NCBI GenBank assembly: GCA_937864935.1
Contig: CALMDN010000190.1
Span: forward strand, 1 to 13,965
Length of the DNA stretch: 13,965 nt
From: an uncultured Bacteroidales bacterium
GTDB taxonomy: Bacteria; Bacteroidota; Bacteroidia; Bacteroidales; Lentimicrobiaceae
Reading direction: 5' to 3'
Shown: one piece after another, positions 6,724 to 13,965 of the stretch
Layout of the letters: every line of letters starts with the position of its first letter
Numbering within the stretch: the stretch's first letter is position 1
The notes under the pieces: generated by a model
What the model was told of the DNA's origin: nothing
Databases searched by the model: none
What the model saw: the letters and a program-made list of their open reading frames with translations, nothing else
Made by a program: the position numbers and the translations under genes

Positions 6724-7215
6724 TCAGGGCAGCTGAATCGTCTGATCCGGTTCAGTTTGCTGCGTCAATCTCTCTCTCCGGTGTATCATTAGTGAAATCC
6801 GGAAGAAAATAACATAAAACAGGAGAAAAGAAAACAGGTTAAAAACCAGCAATCCCAGAAAACCACTCCCGAAAACCAGCAGGATGGTAAAAATCAAAAA
6901 TAGGGTGTTGAGTACCGATGAACGGAAAAATGCCCTGAGTCTGAGCCGGTCGATGCCTGCTGTCTCATTTTTCTCTCTGGTAAAAGCGATCACGGCCAGA
7001 CCGGACAGAAGGCTCAGCAGAACGAATTCATCCGCCACATTGGTGTGAATGACGGTGAAAAACTTCGTTTCGTAAAATGCAGAAATCGCTGCGAAGACTG
7101 GCAGAGTTAACCGGAAATCGAACCAGATATACAGGGTTGCAAGTACCAGGCCTGCCAGGATCAGCATATATCCGGCAGGCCTGAATTTATAGGGCAGAAG
7201 TACAATGTCAGGCAT
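6724..7215 (-). CDS. Small polytopic membrane protein, unknown function
   Basis: 163 residues from the ATG at 7213-7215, beginning MPDIVLLPYKFRPAGY. An 11-codon extension to a TTG at 7248 is possible but less likely. Hydrophobic segments lie near 14-32, 36-50, 61-79, 100-118 and 119-143; the third is followed by a Lys/Arg-rich loop (80-97) and the last by a basic RRERL stretch, suggesting a cytoplasmic tail ending in a Gln/Thr-rich segment. No zinc ribbon, catalytic motif or known family is recognised. It starts 39 bases after the stop of the lipoprotein gene and probably shares its transcript. Confidence 0.8.
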   Translation of the reverse strand: MPDIVLLPYKFRPAGYMLILAGLVLATLYIWFDFRLTLPVFAAISAFYETKFFTVIHTNVADEFVLLSLLSGLAVIAFTREKNETAGIDRLRLRAFFRSSVLNTLFLIFTILLVFGSGFLGLLVFNLFSFLLFYVIFFRISLMIHRRERLTQQTEPDQTIQLP

Positions 7216-7254
7216 ATCTGTTGAGTACGTTAGGGTTAATCCGTGCAAGCCTTA

Positions 7255-7908
7255 TTAATTTTGCGCACTTGTGTAAAGCGGATAGGTTACACTGGTTCCG
7301 TCATCATAATCGAACCTGACGCCAACCAGTCCGAACTTGTGATTGGCGATGTAGGTTGTTTTAAGAATTCCACCTGTGTTCTTCAGAAATCCCATGTTTT
7401 CATCTTCTACCTGAATGGTTTTGATCAGGAAGAAACCGTATGAATAATCATCGGTAGTTGATTTACTTACTACCTTCCGCACTTTCCCTGTATTCCCGAT
7501 CGGATAGGTATCGCCCACTTCAGAATCATACTTTACAAGCACGCCTGCACCCGGACCGCTGAGGCATTTGATGCCCTCTTTGGTTTGCTGCATCTTCATG
7601 TCGGTGATCGTAACCACATCCCCGTTGATGGTGACACCCGGGAACCCGGCTACCATATTCTTAAATAAAGGGTTGGTGATGGTGGCAGAAGCACTGTAGC
7701 TCGACACTCCATCGGCTAAACCGGTAACAAATGCTGAAAAATTGCTTATACCGGCGATTTCAGCGGAACTAGACGAAACGGTTACGCCCACTTCGCCCAT
7801 CGGTGACTGGTCTCCGCTGATATCGTCCTGCTTGTCGTTGTTCTTCTCACATGATAGCATGATTGCTCCAAAGAAAAGCGCAATACTTGTAATGATTAAC
7901 TTTTTCAT
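7255..7908 (-). CDS. Putative outer-surface lipoprotein, unknown function
   Basis: 217 residues. A classic signal peptide (MKKLIITSIALFFGAIMLSC) ends in a lipobox with Cys20, followed by a polar Asp/Asn/Lys/Gln-rich stretch (EKNNDKQDD) typical of exported Bacteroidota lipoproteins. The mature part is rich in Ser, Thr, Val and Gly with alternating hydrophobic residues, which fits a beta-rich fold; it contains one internal Cys in KCLSGPG and ends in a DYDDGTSVTYPLY segment. I do not recognise the family. It lies 52 bases after the phospholipase-like gene, and the gap carries a direct repeat TTTTTAAGGT (+ strand 7917-7926 and 7951-7960) with no clear promoter. The location next to a secreted hydrolase suggests a shared extracytoplasmic task, but this is inference. 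Confidence 0.85.
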   Translation of the reverse strand: MKKLIITSIALFFGAIMLSCEKNNDKQDDISGDQSPMGEVGVTVSSSSAEIAGISNFSAFVTGLADGVSSYSASATITNPLFKNMVAGFPGVTINGDVVTITDMKMQQTKEGIKCLSGPGAGVLVKYDSEVGDTYPIGNTGKVRKVVSKSTTDDYSYGFFLIKTIQVEDENMGFLKNTGGILKTTYIANHKFGLVGVRFDYDDGTSVTYPLYTSAQN

Positions 7909-7960
7909 CCTGATGGTTTTTAAGGTTGATAATTTTATATATGGACTGTATTTTTAAGGT

Positions 7961-10036
7961 CTAGCGGTAAATGGATACAGAAATGGCTGACTGCTGGTTG
8001 AGCGGGCTCACCGGGACCGAAGACCCGACAACCTGGGTATTCCAGCCTGTCTGTATCAGATTGCGGGTCTGTTTTCGGTTCTCGATATTCACCTCTTTCA
8101 GTTTCATCATGGCCACATGAGCCGACATATCGATGCCGGTATGTTTGAAATCCTCATATGGCCGGAGCTGGTAAATCAGGTTGTTGTCATCGCCAATTCC
8201 CTGGTTAATGCGGGGGATGTTTTTGACAACTATCTCCCATTCCTGCTCCCGGCAACCCAGGCTTCCTTTTCCCTTGTAGCGCAGCTCTATGAGCTCATCT
8301 TCGGTTGCTTTTCCGGAGACTTCCACATAATAATCGCCGGTTTTCTTATACCCTTTAAACGATCCGGGGATCGAAGAGATGCTGATGTTGTAGGATTCAA
8401 GGTCGAGCCATGATCTTGCATCAATCACATAGTTGCCGCAGTTAAAGGTTCCGTCAAATTCACTTTCAACATAGATCAGGATTCTCGAAATCATGGGCCC
8501 GGAAGAGAGCGGTTTCTCCGGTTCAACAGGCTTCTCCACCGCTTTCAGACGAACATCCGGGCTTTGAACCCTGATACCGCCAAAGTCAATAAATGCGCTG
8601 ATGCTTCCTTCACTTACTACGGAAGGGTCAAAGCTGCAGCTGAATTTCCCTTTCCTGGCAACAGCATCAATTTCCTGAAGTATTTTCTCTTTTTTATCCT
8701 TTATCTGAACCTTCACAGTGCCTTCGTACATGATTTCACCGGGATATTCCTGATCCTTCATATGTTTTACTGTTCCCGTTATCCGGGAACCGGCAACCGG
8801 ATCCACCTGTACCCTGATTCTGGGGATAAACAGCTCAATTACCCTGGATCCGGCTTCCACAATGTTGGGGAAAAGAGCTTGCGCCTGAGATATCACACAC
8901 TCAACGTCAACAAATGGATCGCACAAAGCCGGAACAACCTCCGCAAAATAATACCGGTCGGAACACTGCCGCACACCGGATGGGGAAACATAGGCATAAT
9001 CAGCACTTCCGTAAGTCAGATGCTGCAACAGGGGTGCAGAATATGGCGCTGTGGGATGGGTAAGCTGGCTGATGTGTTCCCCGAACCGGTCGGTACCGGA
9101 AATGGTTTCGTTGGTGACAAAGTTCTTATTTGTGAATACTGCCAGTTCGTGGGCAATCTTCTCTGCCTTCTTCAGGCCGGTGATTGACGAAATAAATCCC
9201 GGATCGGGTGATCCGGCTGCAAAGCTGATGAACAACGATGGATCGGAATTCCGGATCATGTCAACCAGTTCTTCGTAAGGATCGGGGTTCCCGAGCCAGG
9301 TATTGTTGTTCCAGAGTGGTGAAGGATGGGCATCGTTGCGCACATGCGAAGGACAGCCATTGTCGGCAATCATGTGGAGCGTTTCACCCAGCGAACGCCA
9401 TGCTTTGGCCATAAATTCATCCCGCCTGTTCTTGTCTTTCTCTACCAGAGCCATGTTGATCCACCGTTTTCCCCGCTCCCAGGTGTATTGATGCGACTGG
9501 GCATCAAGTGAGAAATCACCGGGCTTTCCGATGGCCCATTCAACCCCGTCGATGTGCGGGTTGGTGAGGATATACTTCTGCAACGACCCCATAATCTTTG
9601 CATTGGCGATGTCGGTAAGGTAGCGGTTTCCCGGAGGCTGGGTCGGATCGTAGAAATGGCGCAAAGAAGCCGGCACTTCGGGAACATCTGCAGAAAAACC
9701 ACCGCGTACGATCCAGTCACCAGGTGTTCGGGCAGCACTGCCTTCTTCTGAATAGTTGTACCCCCATCCGGCAGCAGCCACATCCGTTGCACTGAAAAGT
9801 CCATCTTTTGTGATGTCGATACCTTTCAAAACCACCCCCTTGTCGAAGAAGAAAGTATAGTGCACAAAATCCTTCTGCGAAAATTGTCCTTTGTTGTTTC
9901 GGCTCAGAAATTTGTCAAGCATCATCCTGTTAAGGTCAGGATGTACTTTCTTGTTGCCGTATCCTGCAAAAAGAAGCATCAACCCCAATCCTGCATAAAA
10001 TAATATCAATCTCCGGTATTCCTTTAACTTTTTCAT
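7961..10036 (-). CDS. Secreted zinc-dependent phospholipase C / P1-nuclease-like protein
   Basis: 691 residues from the ATG at 10034-10036, which gives a normal signal sequence or anchor (MKKLKEYRRL then a hydrophobic run to about 26). A TTG at 10051 that overlaps the upstream stop is possible but would add five residues before it. The N-terminal half matches a group of secreted proteins in the zinc-dependent phospholipase C / S1-P1 nuclease superfamily: GGFSADVPEVP (112-122), RHFYDP (126-131), GNRYLTD, YTWERGKRW, and the metal signature LGETLHMIADNGCPSHVRND. In that signature His221, Asp225 and His231 reproduce the H-x3-D-x5-H spacing of Bacillus phospholipase C. The later H-x3-E metal pair is not obvious; DPYEELV (252-258) may take its place. 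The C-terminal half (about 405-691) looks beta-rich, with a segment at 410-497 resembling an Ig-like or regulatory repeat. Substrate unknown. It is 11 bases downstream of the two-ribbon gene, so the pair is probably co-transcribed. Confidence 0.88.
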   Translation of the reverse strand: MKKLKEYRRLILFYAGLGLMLLFAGYGNKKVHPDLNRMMLDKFLSRNNKGQFSQKDFVHYTFFFDKGVVLKGIDITKDGLFSATDVAAAGWGYNYSEEGSAARTPGDWIVRGGFSADVPEVPASLRHFYDPTQPPGNRYLTDIANAKIMGSLQKYILTNPHIDGVEWAIGKPGDFSLDAQSHQYTWERGKRWINMALVEKDKNRRDEFMAKAWRSLGETLHMIADNGCPSHVRNDAHPSPLWNNNTWLGNPDPYEELVDMIRNSDPSLFISFAAGSPDPGFISSITGLKKAEKIAHELAVFTNKNFVTNETISGTDRFGEHISQLTHPTAPYSAPLLQHLTYGSADYAYVSPSGVRQCSDRYYFAEVVPALCDPFVDVECVISQAQALFPNIVEAGSRVIELFIPRIRVQVDPVAGSRITGTVKHMKDQEYPGEIMYEGTVKVQIKDKKEKILQEIDAVARKGKFSCSFDPSVVSEGSISAFIDFGGIRVQSPDVRLKAVEKPVEPEKPLSSGPMISRILIYVESEFDGTFNCGNYVIDARSWLDLESYNISISSIPGSFKGYKKTGDYYVEVSGKATEDELIELRYKGKGSLGCREQEWEIVVKNIPRINQGIGDDNNLIYQLRPYEDFKHTGIDMSAHVAMMKLKEVNIENRKQTRNLIQTGWNTQVVGSSVPVSPLNQQSAISVSIYR

Positions 10037-10047
10037 ATTCAGCCCTA

Positions 10048-10764
10048 TCAATACCTCATTAGCTTCCAGGTGCCATCTTCACCCAGACAAAAATCCACTG
10101 TAAACTTCCCGCGCGAACATTCAAACTCATAAACGGCATAAAGTTCGTTGGCATAAAGCACCTTTCGGTTTCTGAAATCTTCGCCGAATGCCTTCATGTG
10201 CGGTTGAAGTGCCGTAAAGTGTGCCCTTTGCCGTTCTAATGTTGTCGGGGATAGGATAAGGGCAAGGCCGGCAGTATCGGCTTGCAGGAACACCTGTTCG
10301 GCTGTTTGCGCAATATCTTCTATACTTGAAACCGCATACTCCGTCAGCGTATCGGGCCGGGATTCTGTTAATGAAACATGCTCAGGCATAACGGAAACAT
10401 CATCCGGCTGCTTTTCAAACGTACCCAGGAAGTAGAATAAGACAACAACCCCCGGAACCATTAAAAACAGGGTGAGGAGTACCCGCACCCATTTTCGCTT
10501 TCTCTTTGCAGGTGAAACCTGCTGCACGATGGTTGCGGCTGGCCTGAAACTCCCGGTACCCGCTGAAGCGGAAACAAGGGGGGTACCACAGGATTTACAG
10601 AAGCGGCTACCGGTGGTAACGGGGTTGCTGCAAACGGGACATGAGGGTTGGGTTGTCTTTTGTGACAGTTCAGGCGGATGATGCCCCTGGAGCACCTGCC
10701 CGCAATTGCCGCAAAACCGGGCATCGGGCTTCAACTGATTACCGCATCTGGAGCAAAAATTCAT
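10048..10764 (-). CDS. Two-zinc-ribbon single-pass membrane protein
   Basis: 238 residues. Two zinc ribbons have cysteines at 4/7/18/21 and 42/45/56/59, both C-x2-C-x10-C-x2-C. A Ser/Ala/Gly linker follows, then a basic cluster (AKRKRKW, 86-92) and one membrane helix (about 93-113), so the ribbons should be cytoplasmic and the remaining 125 residues extracytoplasmic. The tail has an acidic, Ser/Thr-rich spacer (about 118-145) and a compact domain (about 147-238): an alpha-helical start, then strands ending in FTVDFCLGEDGTWKLMRY. That closing pattern is common in NTF2-like (DUF4878-type) domains, which is my best guess. Two cysteines in the tail (215, 226) could form a disulfide. The next gene, a secreted phospholipase-like protein, begins 11 bases later. 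Start is fixed by the ribbon beginning at residue 4. Confidence 0.9.
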   Translation of the reverse strand: MNFCSRCGNQLKPDARFCGNCGQVLQGHHPPELSQKTTQPSCPVCSNPVTTGSRFCKSCGTPLVSASAGTGSFRPAATIVQQVSPAKRKRKWVRVLLTLFLMVPGVVVLFYFLGTFEKQPDDVSVMPEHVSLTESRPDTLTEYAVSSIEDIAQTAEQVFLQADTAGLALILSPTTLERQRAHFTALQPHMKAFGEDFRNRKVLYANELYAVYEFECSRGKFTVDFCLGEDGTWKLMRY

Positions 10765-10949
10765 GACACTTTACATTAGACTTTTCAACAATCAAAACAC
10801 ATAAAAGGGTCTGGCACTTTGATGTGCCCAATACCTGTCCGTTTTAACAGGACACCTTTTCTGTAGTTTTCTGATACCCGTTTACCTGAAAAGTTGGAAT
10901 TCAGTTTTACCGAAACATTAGTAGTTTTCCGATTGACAAACACCTCAAA
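10765..10949. other. Intergenic gap with small hairpins and a direct repeat
   Basis: A 185-base gap between the large hydrolase gene and the two-ribbon gene. It contains two short inverted repeats, GGCAC/GTGCC (10813-10817 and 10824-10828) and TGTCC/GGACA (10836-10840 and 10850-10854), and a near-perfect 13-base direct repeat GTAGTTTTCYGAT (10863-10875 and 10921-10933, one mismatch). I found no coding sequence and no convincing promoter consensus. It could hold a terminator for the hydrolase gene or control sites for the two-ribbon gene. Confidence 0.4.
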
Positions 10950-13900
10950 TCATTTGTTGTAAAACCTGACCATGATATCTCCTCCCCGATTCCAGTCAAT
11001 GTTACCTGCCTCTGTCTTAAACTGTCCTCCACCATCTTTATTCCAGTATTTGATTACATACTTGCTTAAATGCGAGTCACCTGATGAGAATCTGAATACC
11101 AGCCCCGATTCACTCACAGAATTGTACGGAACATTGCTGAAAACAATGCCTTTCTCCTGAAAACCATCAGTTCCATCCATCAGTTTGTTTTTCATTGTAT
11201 AGCCTGCTTCTCCGGAGACCGTGCGTGGAAAGGAGGTGGAAATCGTACCATAAATCCTGAAGCTATTCCACCTTTCTTCAGCCGGATTTGACATCACCTG
11301 ATATTTGTGCTGCATGCTGAAGTTGTTGCCATTCCAGGTCAGTGCAGGTAAAACTGCCCATTCAGCCTGGAACATGTTTTCATTTCTGATAACAGCACCA
11401 ACATCCCTCAACCCATTCTGCCGGCTTTGCTCCATCTGGTTCTCATCCGGTATAAAACCATTCCCATCCCAGTTTGAATAAGCTAAATACATTCCCTGAA
11501 CATATAACCTTACCTCAACCCTGGAATAATTCAGTTTGAAATCCTGGCCACCGGAGAATTCACTCTTATATTCGATCAGACTTCCTGCTGATGTTTCCGC
11601 TTTTAATGTGATGGCCATCCCTCCGCTGATTTCCTTTGAACCTGAAATTGTTCCTTTAAAGTTTCCATTGGCGTCTGTAAAACTGAATTTGTCACTGGAA
11701 TTCAGCACTTCGTGGCTTTTGCTATCCGTTATTTCAACTTTGATTCCTTTGATGCTTTTTGCCGGATTCGGTAAACCCGGCCAGATCAGTCTGGCGCTTA
11801 TCGTATTTCCATTCTGAACATAGTCCTGAATATGTGGACAATTACAATCGGCTGTTTCATTCATCACGCTGAAAGTTCTTTCCGCTACCGTCATTCCCTG
11901 TGTTCCATAGAACTCTTCGTGGTTTATATCACCCATATCAACAGTCTTTGGCCTCCGGAAAAGCCCCGATCCCCCCTGGCTGTAAACCGGGCTGGCGCCA
12001 TCATTATCCTTCATTTTCTTATCTTCAGCCAGCAGCCTGATAAAATAAGCACCAATGGCGGTTTCACCATCGGTTAGTTTTGCTTTCACCATATAATATG
12101 CCCTTGTAGAAAAATAACCGCCCTTATGAATAGCTGCTATCCGTGTGGTATTTCCCGTAAAGAAGGTAAACCGGTCACTGAATTTTTCATTCTCATTGAA
12201 TGCCTTGAGGTTATCGTTATAAAATCTTGAACCGGTGCGAAGATCGTATTCTTTGTTTTCAAACTTTTCAACACTGTTTTCTCTGAAAAAATTGTCGTAT
12301 TTAAAGAATTTTTCAACACCTGCAGAACCATTTGTCCATCGCAGATCCTGCGTACCCGGAGTGTCCACAACACTCTTTGCTGCCAGCCATCCCGGTGCAT
12401 CTCCATACATATCAGGATAATAGGCATATCCGTCGATGGAAACGTCAAACCCGGCTTCCATCATGTATCGCAATGTCATAAGGGGGCTTCCCTGATGCGG
12501 GCTTCCCCAGGTAATTAACTGTCTGAAGTTCTTAATTAACCTTTCATCAAGAAATCTCAATCCTGCCCTGCTTACCAGCCCTCCCATCGAATGAGCCACA
12601 ATGTAAATATTAAAAGGAATATTGTTTTTTACCATTTGAGCAACCTGCGTGTTCTCAGTCAGTAATTTCTGATTGATGGCCTCCCCCAGGTCCTCTCCCA
12701 GGGTACGGTGAGGTGTTATTTTATTGGCCCCGTTTGGTACGGGTGTAAAAATCGGCCGGTAGGTGGGATAGATGAATTCATAAAACAGGGTGCAATTGTC
12801 TGCCTTATTCTTATCGGCTTTTTCAAGTTTTGCCTTCCGGTCGAGATAGTATTTGTAGATGTAATCCCACACCTCCTTTTTATACGAATACTCCCATACA
12901 TCTGGAATCTCCTTTTCCTCATGCCCTGTTTTCTCTTCTTCGTTGTGGCCATGAACCAGCACAACGATGTTAACAACCGGCTCTGTTCTTTTGGTTCTTT
13001 CCGGAACTGTAGAGGGCCGCCTGAAATGGGTTGAGTTAACCGCCGGAGTCATCTGAACAAACTTCGGGTTCTTAGCCCAGTTCAAATTTCCCTGAAATGT
13101 GCTGATTGAGTAAGTGACATTTTTAATAACCCCAAAACCAGGTGCAAAATTGTTGTTCTGAGCCCGGGCCTGCGGAACCAGCATCCCGGCCAGACTCTTA
13201 AGAAAACCCGGTTTCGTATCGCTTACCTGACCGGATGATGCGGCTGTAAAAGGAAAAAGATAATCCAGGGCTGTATAATTACCATCCTTATCCCTTGTTA
13301 CAGGAAGGAACTGCACTTTATTGCGGATTATTTGTCCGTAAGAACCATATACATCACATACTCTTACTATATTGACAGTCACAGGATTTATGTTGCCCAC
13401 CTGAGATTTGGGAATGGTTATAACAGGTTTCAGCGCTGAATTATTCGAATCCGTGCGAAGGGTGAGAGTTAACATATATCCACTTGTTTCTACACCAGGC
13501 AATCCTGTCCTTATTTTGTTGGTCTCTTTCCTTAAGGTGATTTTTGCATTGCCTTTCAGCCCTTTGACGAAAACTCCGCTGCTGTCGGAAAGAATGACTG
13601 CGGCATCGTTACCTGCACTAACTGCAACTTCTCTGGTTTCTTCAGTTGTGGTGCCGCTTACAACTGGATGAATAGCATATTCAGGCGGGATGATATCCTC
13701 TTCATTGTCAACTCCTTCACTGTTTTTCAACAAATACCAGCCAGCCGCTGAAAATCCGGCTATCAGAATGACGACTATACCTGTTAAAACCCAGGTCTTT
13801 CTTTTCTTCTTCTTACCTGATTTGATGGTGCTGTCTGAACCGTGATCAGAACCTTTCACATCAGATGATATGGATGCCAATATTGGTTGATTTTGTTGGG

Positions 13901-13964
13901 TATCTGCAGGAGCGGGAGCTCCGCAACGGGTGCAGAATCTGATTCCCTGTGGAAGAGTGAACCC
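10950..13964 (-). CDS. Zinc-ribbon, membrane-anchored alpha/beta-hydrolase (lipase-like), 5' end outside window
   Basis: 1004 residues are visible. The frame is open to the window edge and starts within a zinc ribbon (GFTLPQGIRFCTRCGAPAP, visible residues 1-19, Cys11 and Cys14), so the first in-window start codon (TTG, 13878-13880) is internal. A linker and a KKKKRK cluster (about 50-56) precede one helix (about 58-79), placing the large C-terminal part outside the membrane. After a beta-rich region (about 85-320) comes an alpha/beta-hydrolase domain: VVLVHGHN (334-341, oxyanion region), IVAHSMGG with nucleophile Ser459, then WGSPHQGS, NDGASPVYSQ with candidate Asp655, and DINHEEFYG with candidate His682. 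This arrangement resembles PGAP1-like or triacylglycerol-lipase proteins. The rest (about 715-1004) looks like two or more beta domains, the first with DANGNFKGT typical of carboxypeptidase-regulatory-like repeats. Substrate unknown; esters of lipids are most likely. It is the most upstream - strand gene in view. Confidence 0.9.
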   Translation of the reverse strand, partial: GFTLPQGIRFCTRCGAPAPADTQQNQPILASISSDVKGSDHGSDSTIKSGKKKKRKTWVLTGIVVILIAGFSAAGWYLLKNSEGVDNEEDIIPPEYAIHPVVSGTTTEETREVAVSAGNDAAVILSDSSGVFVKGLKGNAKITLRKETNKIRTGLPGVETSGYMLTLTLRTDSNNSALKPVITIPKSQVGNINPVTVNIVRVCDVYGSYGQIIRNKVQFLPVTRDKDGNYTALDYLFPFTAASSGQVSDTKPGFLKSLAGMLVPQARAQNNNFAPGFGVIKNVTYSISTFQGNLNWAKNPKFVQMTPAVNSTHFRRPSTVPERTKRTEPVVNIVVLVHGHNEEEKTGHEEKEIPDVWEYSYKKEVWDYIYKYYLDRKAKLEKADKNKADNCTLFYEFIYPTYRPIFTPVPNGANKITPHRTLGEDLGEAINQKLLTENTQVAQMVKNNIPFNIYIVAHSMGGLVSRAGLRFLDERLIKNFRQLITWGSPHQGSPLMTLRYMMEAGFDVSIDGYAYYPDMYGDAPGWLAAKSVVDTPGTQDLRWTNGSAGVEKFFKYDNFFRENSVEKFENKEYDLRTGSRFYNDNLKAFNENEKFSDRFTFFTGNTTRIAAIHKGGYFSTRAYYMVKAKLTDGETAIGAYFIRLLAEDKKMKDNDGASPVYSQGGSGLFRRPKTVDMGDINHEEFYGTQGMTVAERTFSVMNETADCNCPHIQDYVQNGNTISARLIWPGLPNPAKSIKGIKVEITDSKSHEVLNSSDKFSFTDANGNFKGTISGSKEISGGMAITLKAETSAGSLIEYKSEFSGGQDFKLNYSRVEVRLYVQGMYLAYSNWDGNGFIPDENQMEQSRQNGLRDVGAVIRNENMFQAEWAVLPALTWNGNNFSMQHKYQVMSNPAEERWNSFRIYGTISTSFPRTVSGEAGYTMKNKLMDGTDGFQEKGIVFSNVPYNSVSESGLVFRFSSGDSHLSKYVIKYWNKDGGGQFKTEAGNIDWNRGGDIMVRFYNK

Positions 13965-13965
13965 G

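Noticed and set aside
7216..7248. TTG at 7248 as the start of the small membrane protein
   Set aside because: The ATG at 7213-7215 gives a natural N-terminus just before the first helix; the extra 11 residues show no conserved feature.
8564..9187. 207-codon open frame on the + strand inside the phospholipase-like gene
   Set aside because: No family features; it is antisense to a gene with clear metal-binding motifs.
10037..10051. TTG at 10051 as the start of the phospholipase-like protein, overlapping the upstream stop
   Set aside because: The ATG at 10034-10036 begins a typical MKK signal sequence; the extension would put five extra residues before it.
12137..12448. 103-codon - strand frame within the hydrolase gene, considered as evidence of a frameshift
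   Set aside because: The main frame is continuous through this region with all hydrolase motifs in order, so no frameshift is needed.
1..13965. Mobile element, toxin-antitoxin or CRISPR-type defence locus
   Set aside because: No transposase, integrase, nuclease toxin, Cas-like gene, terminal inverted repeats or spaced direct repeats were found; the ribbons are not accompanied by defence effectors I recognise.

Overview
The window looks like chromosomal DNA from a member of the Bacteroidota, probably an uncultured or environmental Bacteroidales-type lineage. The reasons are start regions that are A-rich and lack Shine-Dalgarno motifs, one good match to the Bacteroidota promoter consensus (TAnnTTTG), the style of the lipoprotein signals, and an LpxH-like lipid A hydrolase homologue. 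Finer placement is not possible from sequence reading alone. I see no rRNA, tRNA, CRISPR array, transposase or phage gene.

Layout. The left part is on the + strand: the 3' portion of an LpxH-like metallophosphoesterase (2-589), a zinc-ribbon/Yip1 membrane protein (841-1641), a protein with four zinc ribbons, one membrane helix and a C-terminal domain I cannot name (1719-3254), a four-helix membrane protein one base downstream (3256-4029), and a zinc-ribbon/AIM24 protein (4091-4945). The right part is on the - strand. In transcription order it holds a very large membrane-anchored alpha/beta-hydrolase whose start lies outside the window (10950-13964), a two-ribbon single-pass protein (10048-10764), a secreted protein resembling zinc-dependent phospholipase C (7961-10036), a lipoprotein (7255-7908), a small polytopic membrane protein (6724-7215), a zinc-ribbon four-helix membrane protein (5719-6633) and a c-type-haem lipoprotein of the DUF3365 kind (4984-5589). 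The two blocks converge at about 4946-4983.

Main theme. Six proteins carry at least ten short zinc ribbons, and every complete one has the same C-x2-C-x10-C-x2-C spacing. Five of the six have a ribbon at the N-terminus within the window. The sixth, the large hydrolase, shows the second half of such a ribbon at the window edge, upstream of the first available start codon. The domains behind the ribbons are unrelated: Yip1, AIM24, a four-helix domain, an NTF2-like tail, a lipase-like hydrolase and an unnamed domain. Three of the proteins share one plan: ribbon, flexible linker, Lys/Arg cluster, single helix, extracytoplasmic domain. The four-helix domain occurs twice, once with its own ribbon and once without one but directly behind the four-ribbon gene.

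My inference is that this is a locus of membrane proteins that use cytoplasmic zinc ribbons as a common assembly or sensing module and present hydrolase or binding domains outside. The neighbouring LpxH-like, phospholipase-like and lipase-like proteins suggest an envelope or lipid theme. The function of the set is unknown.
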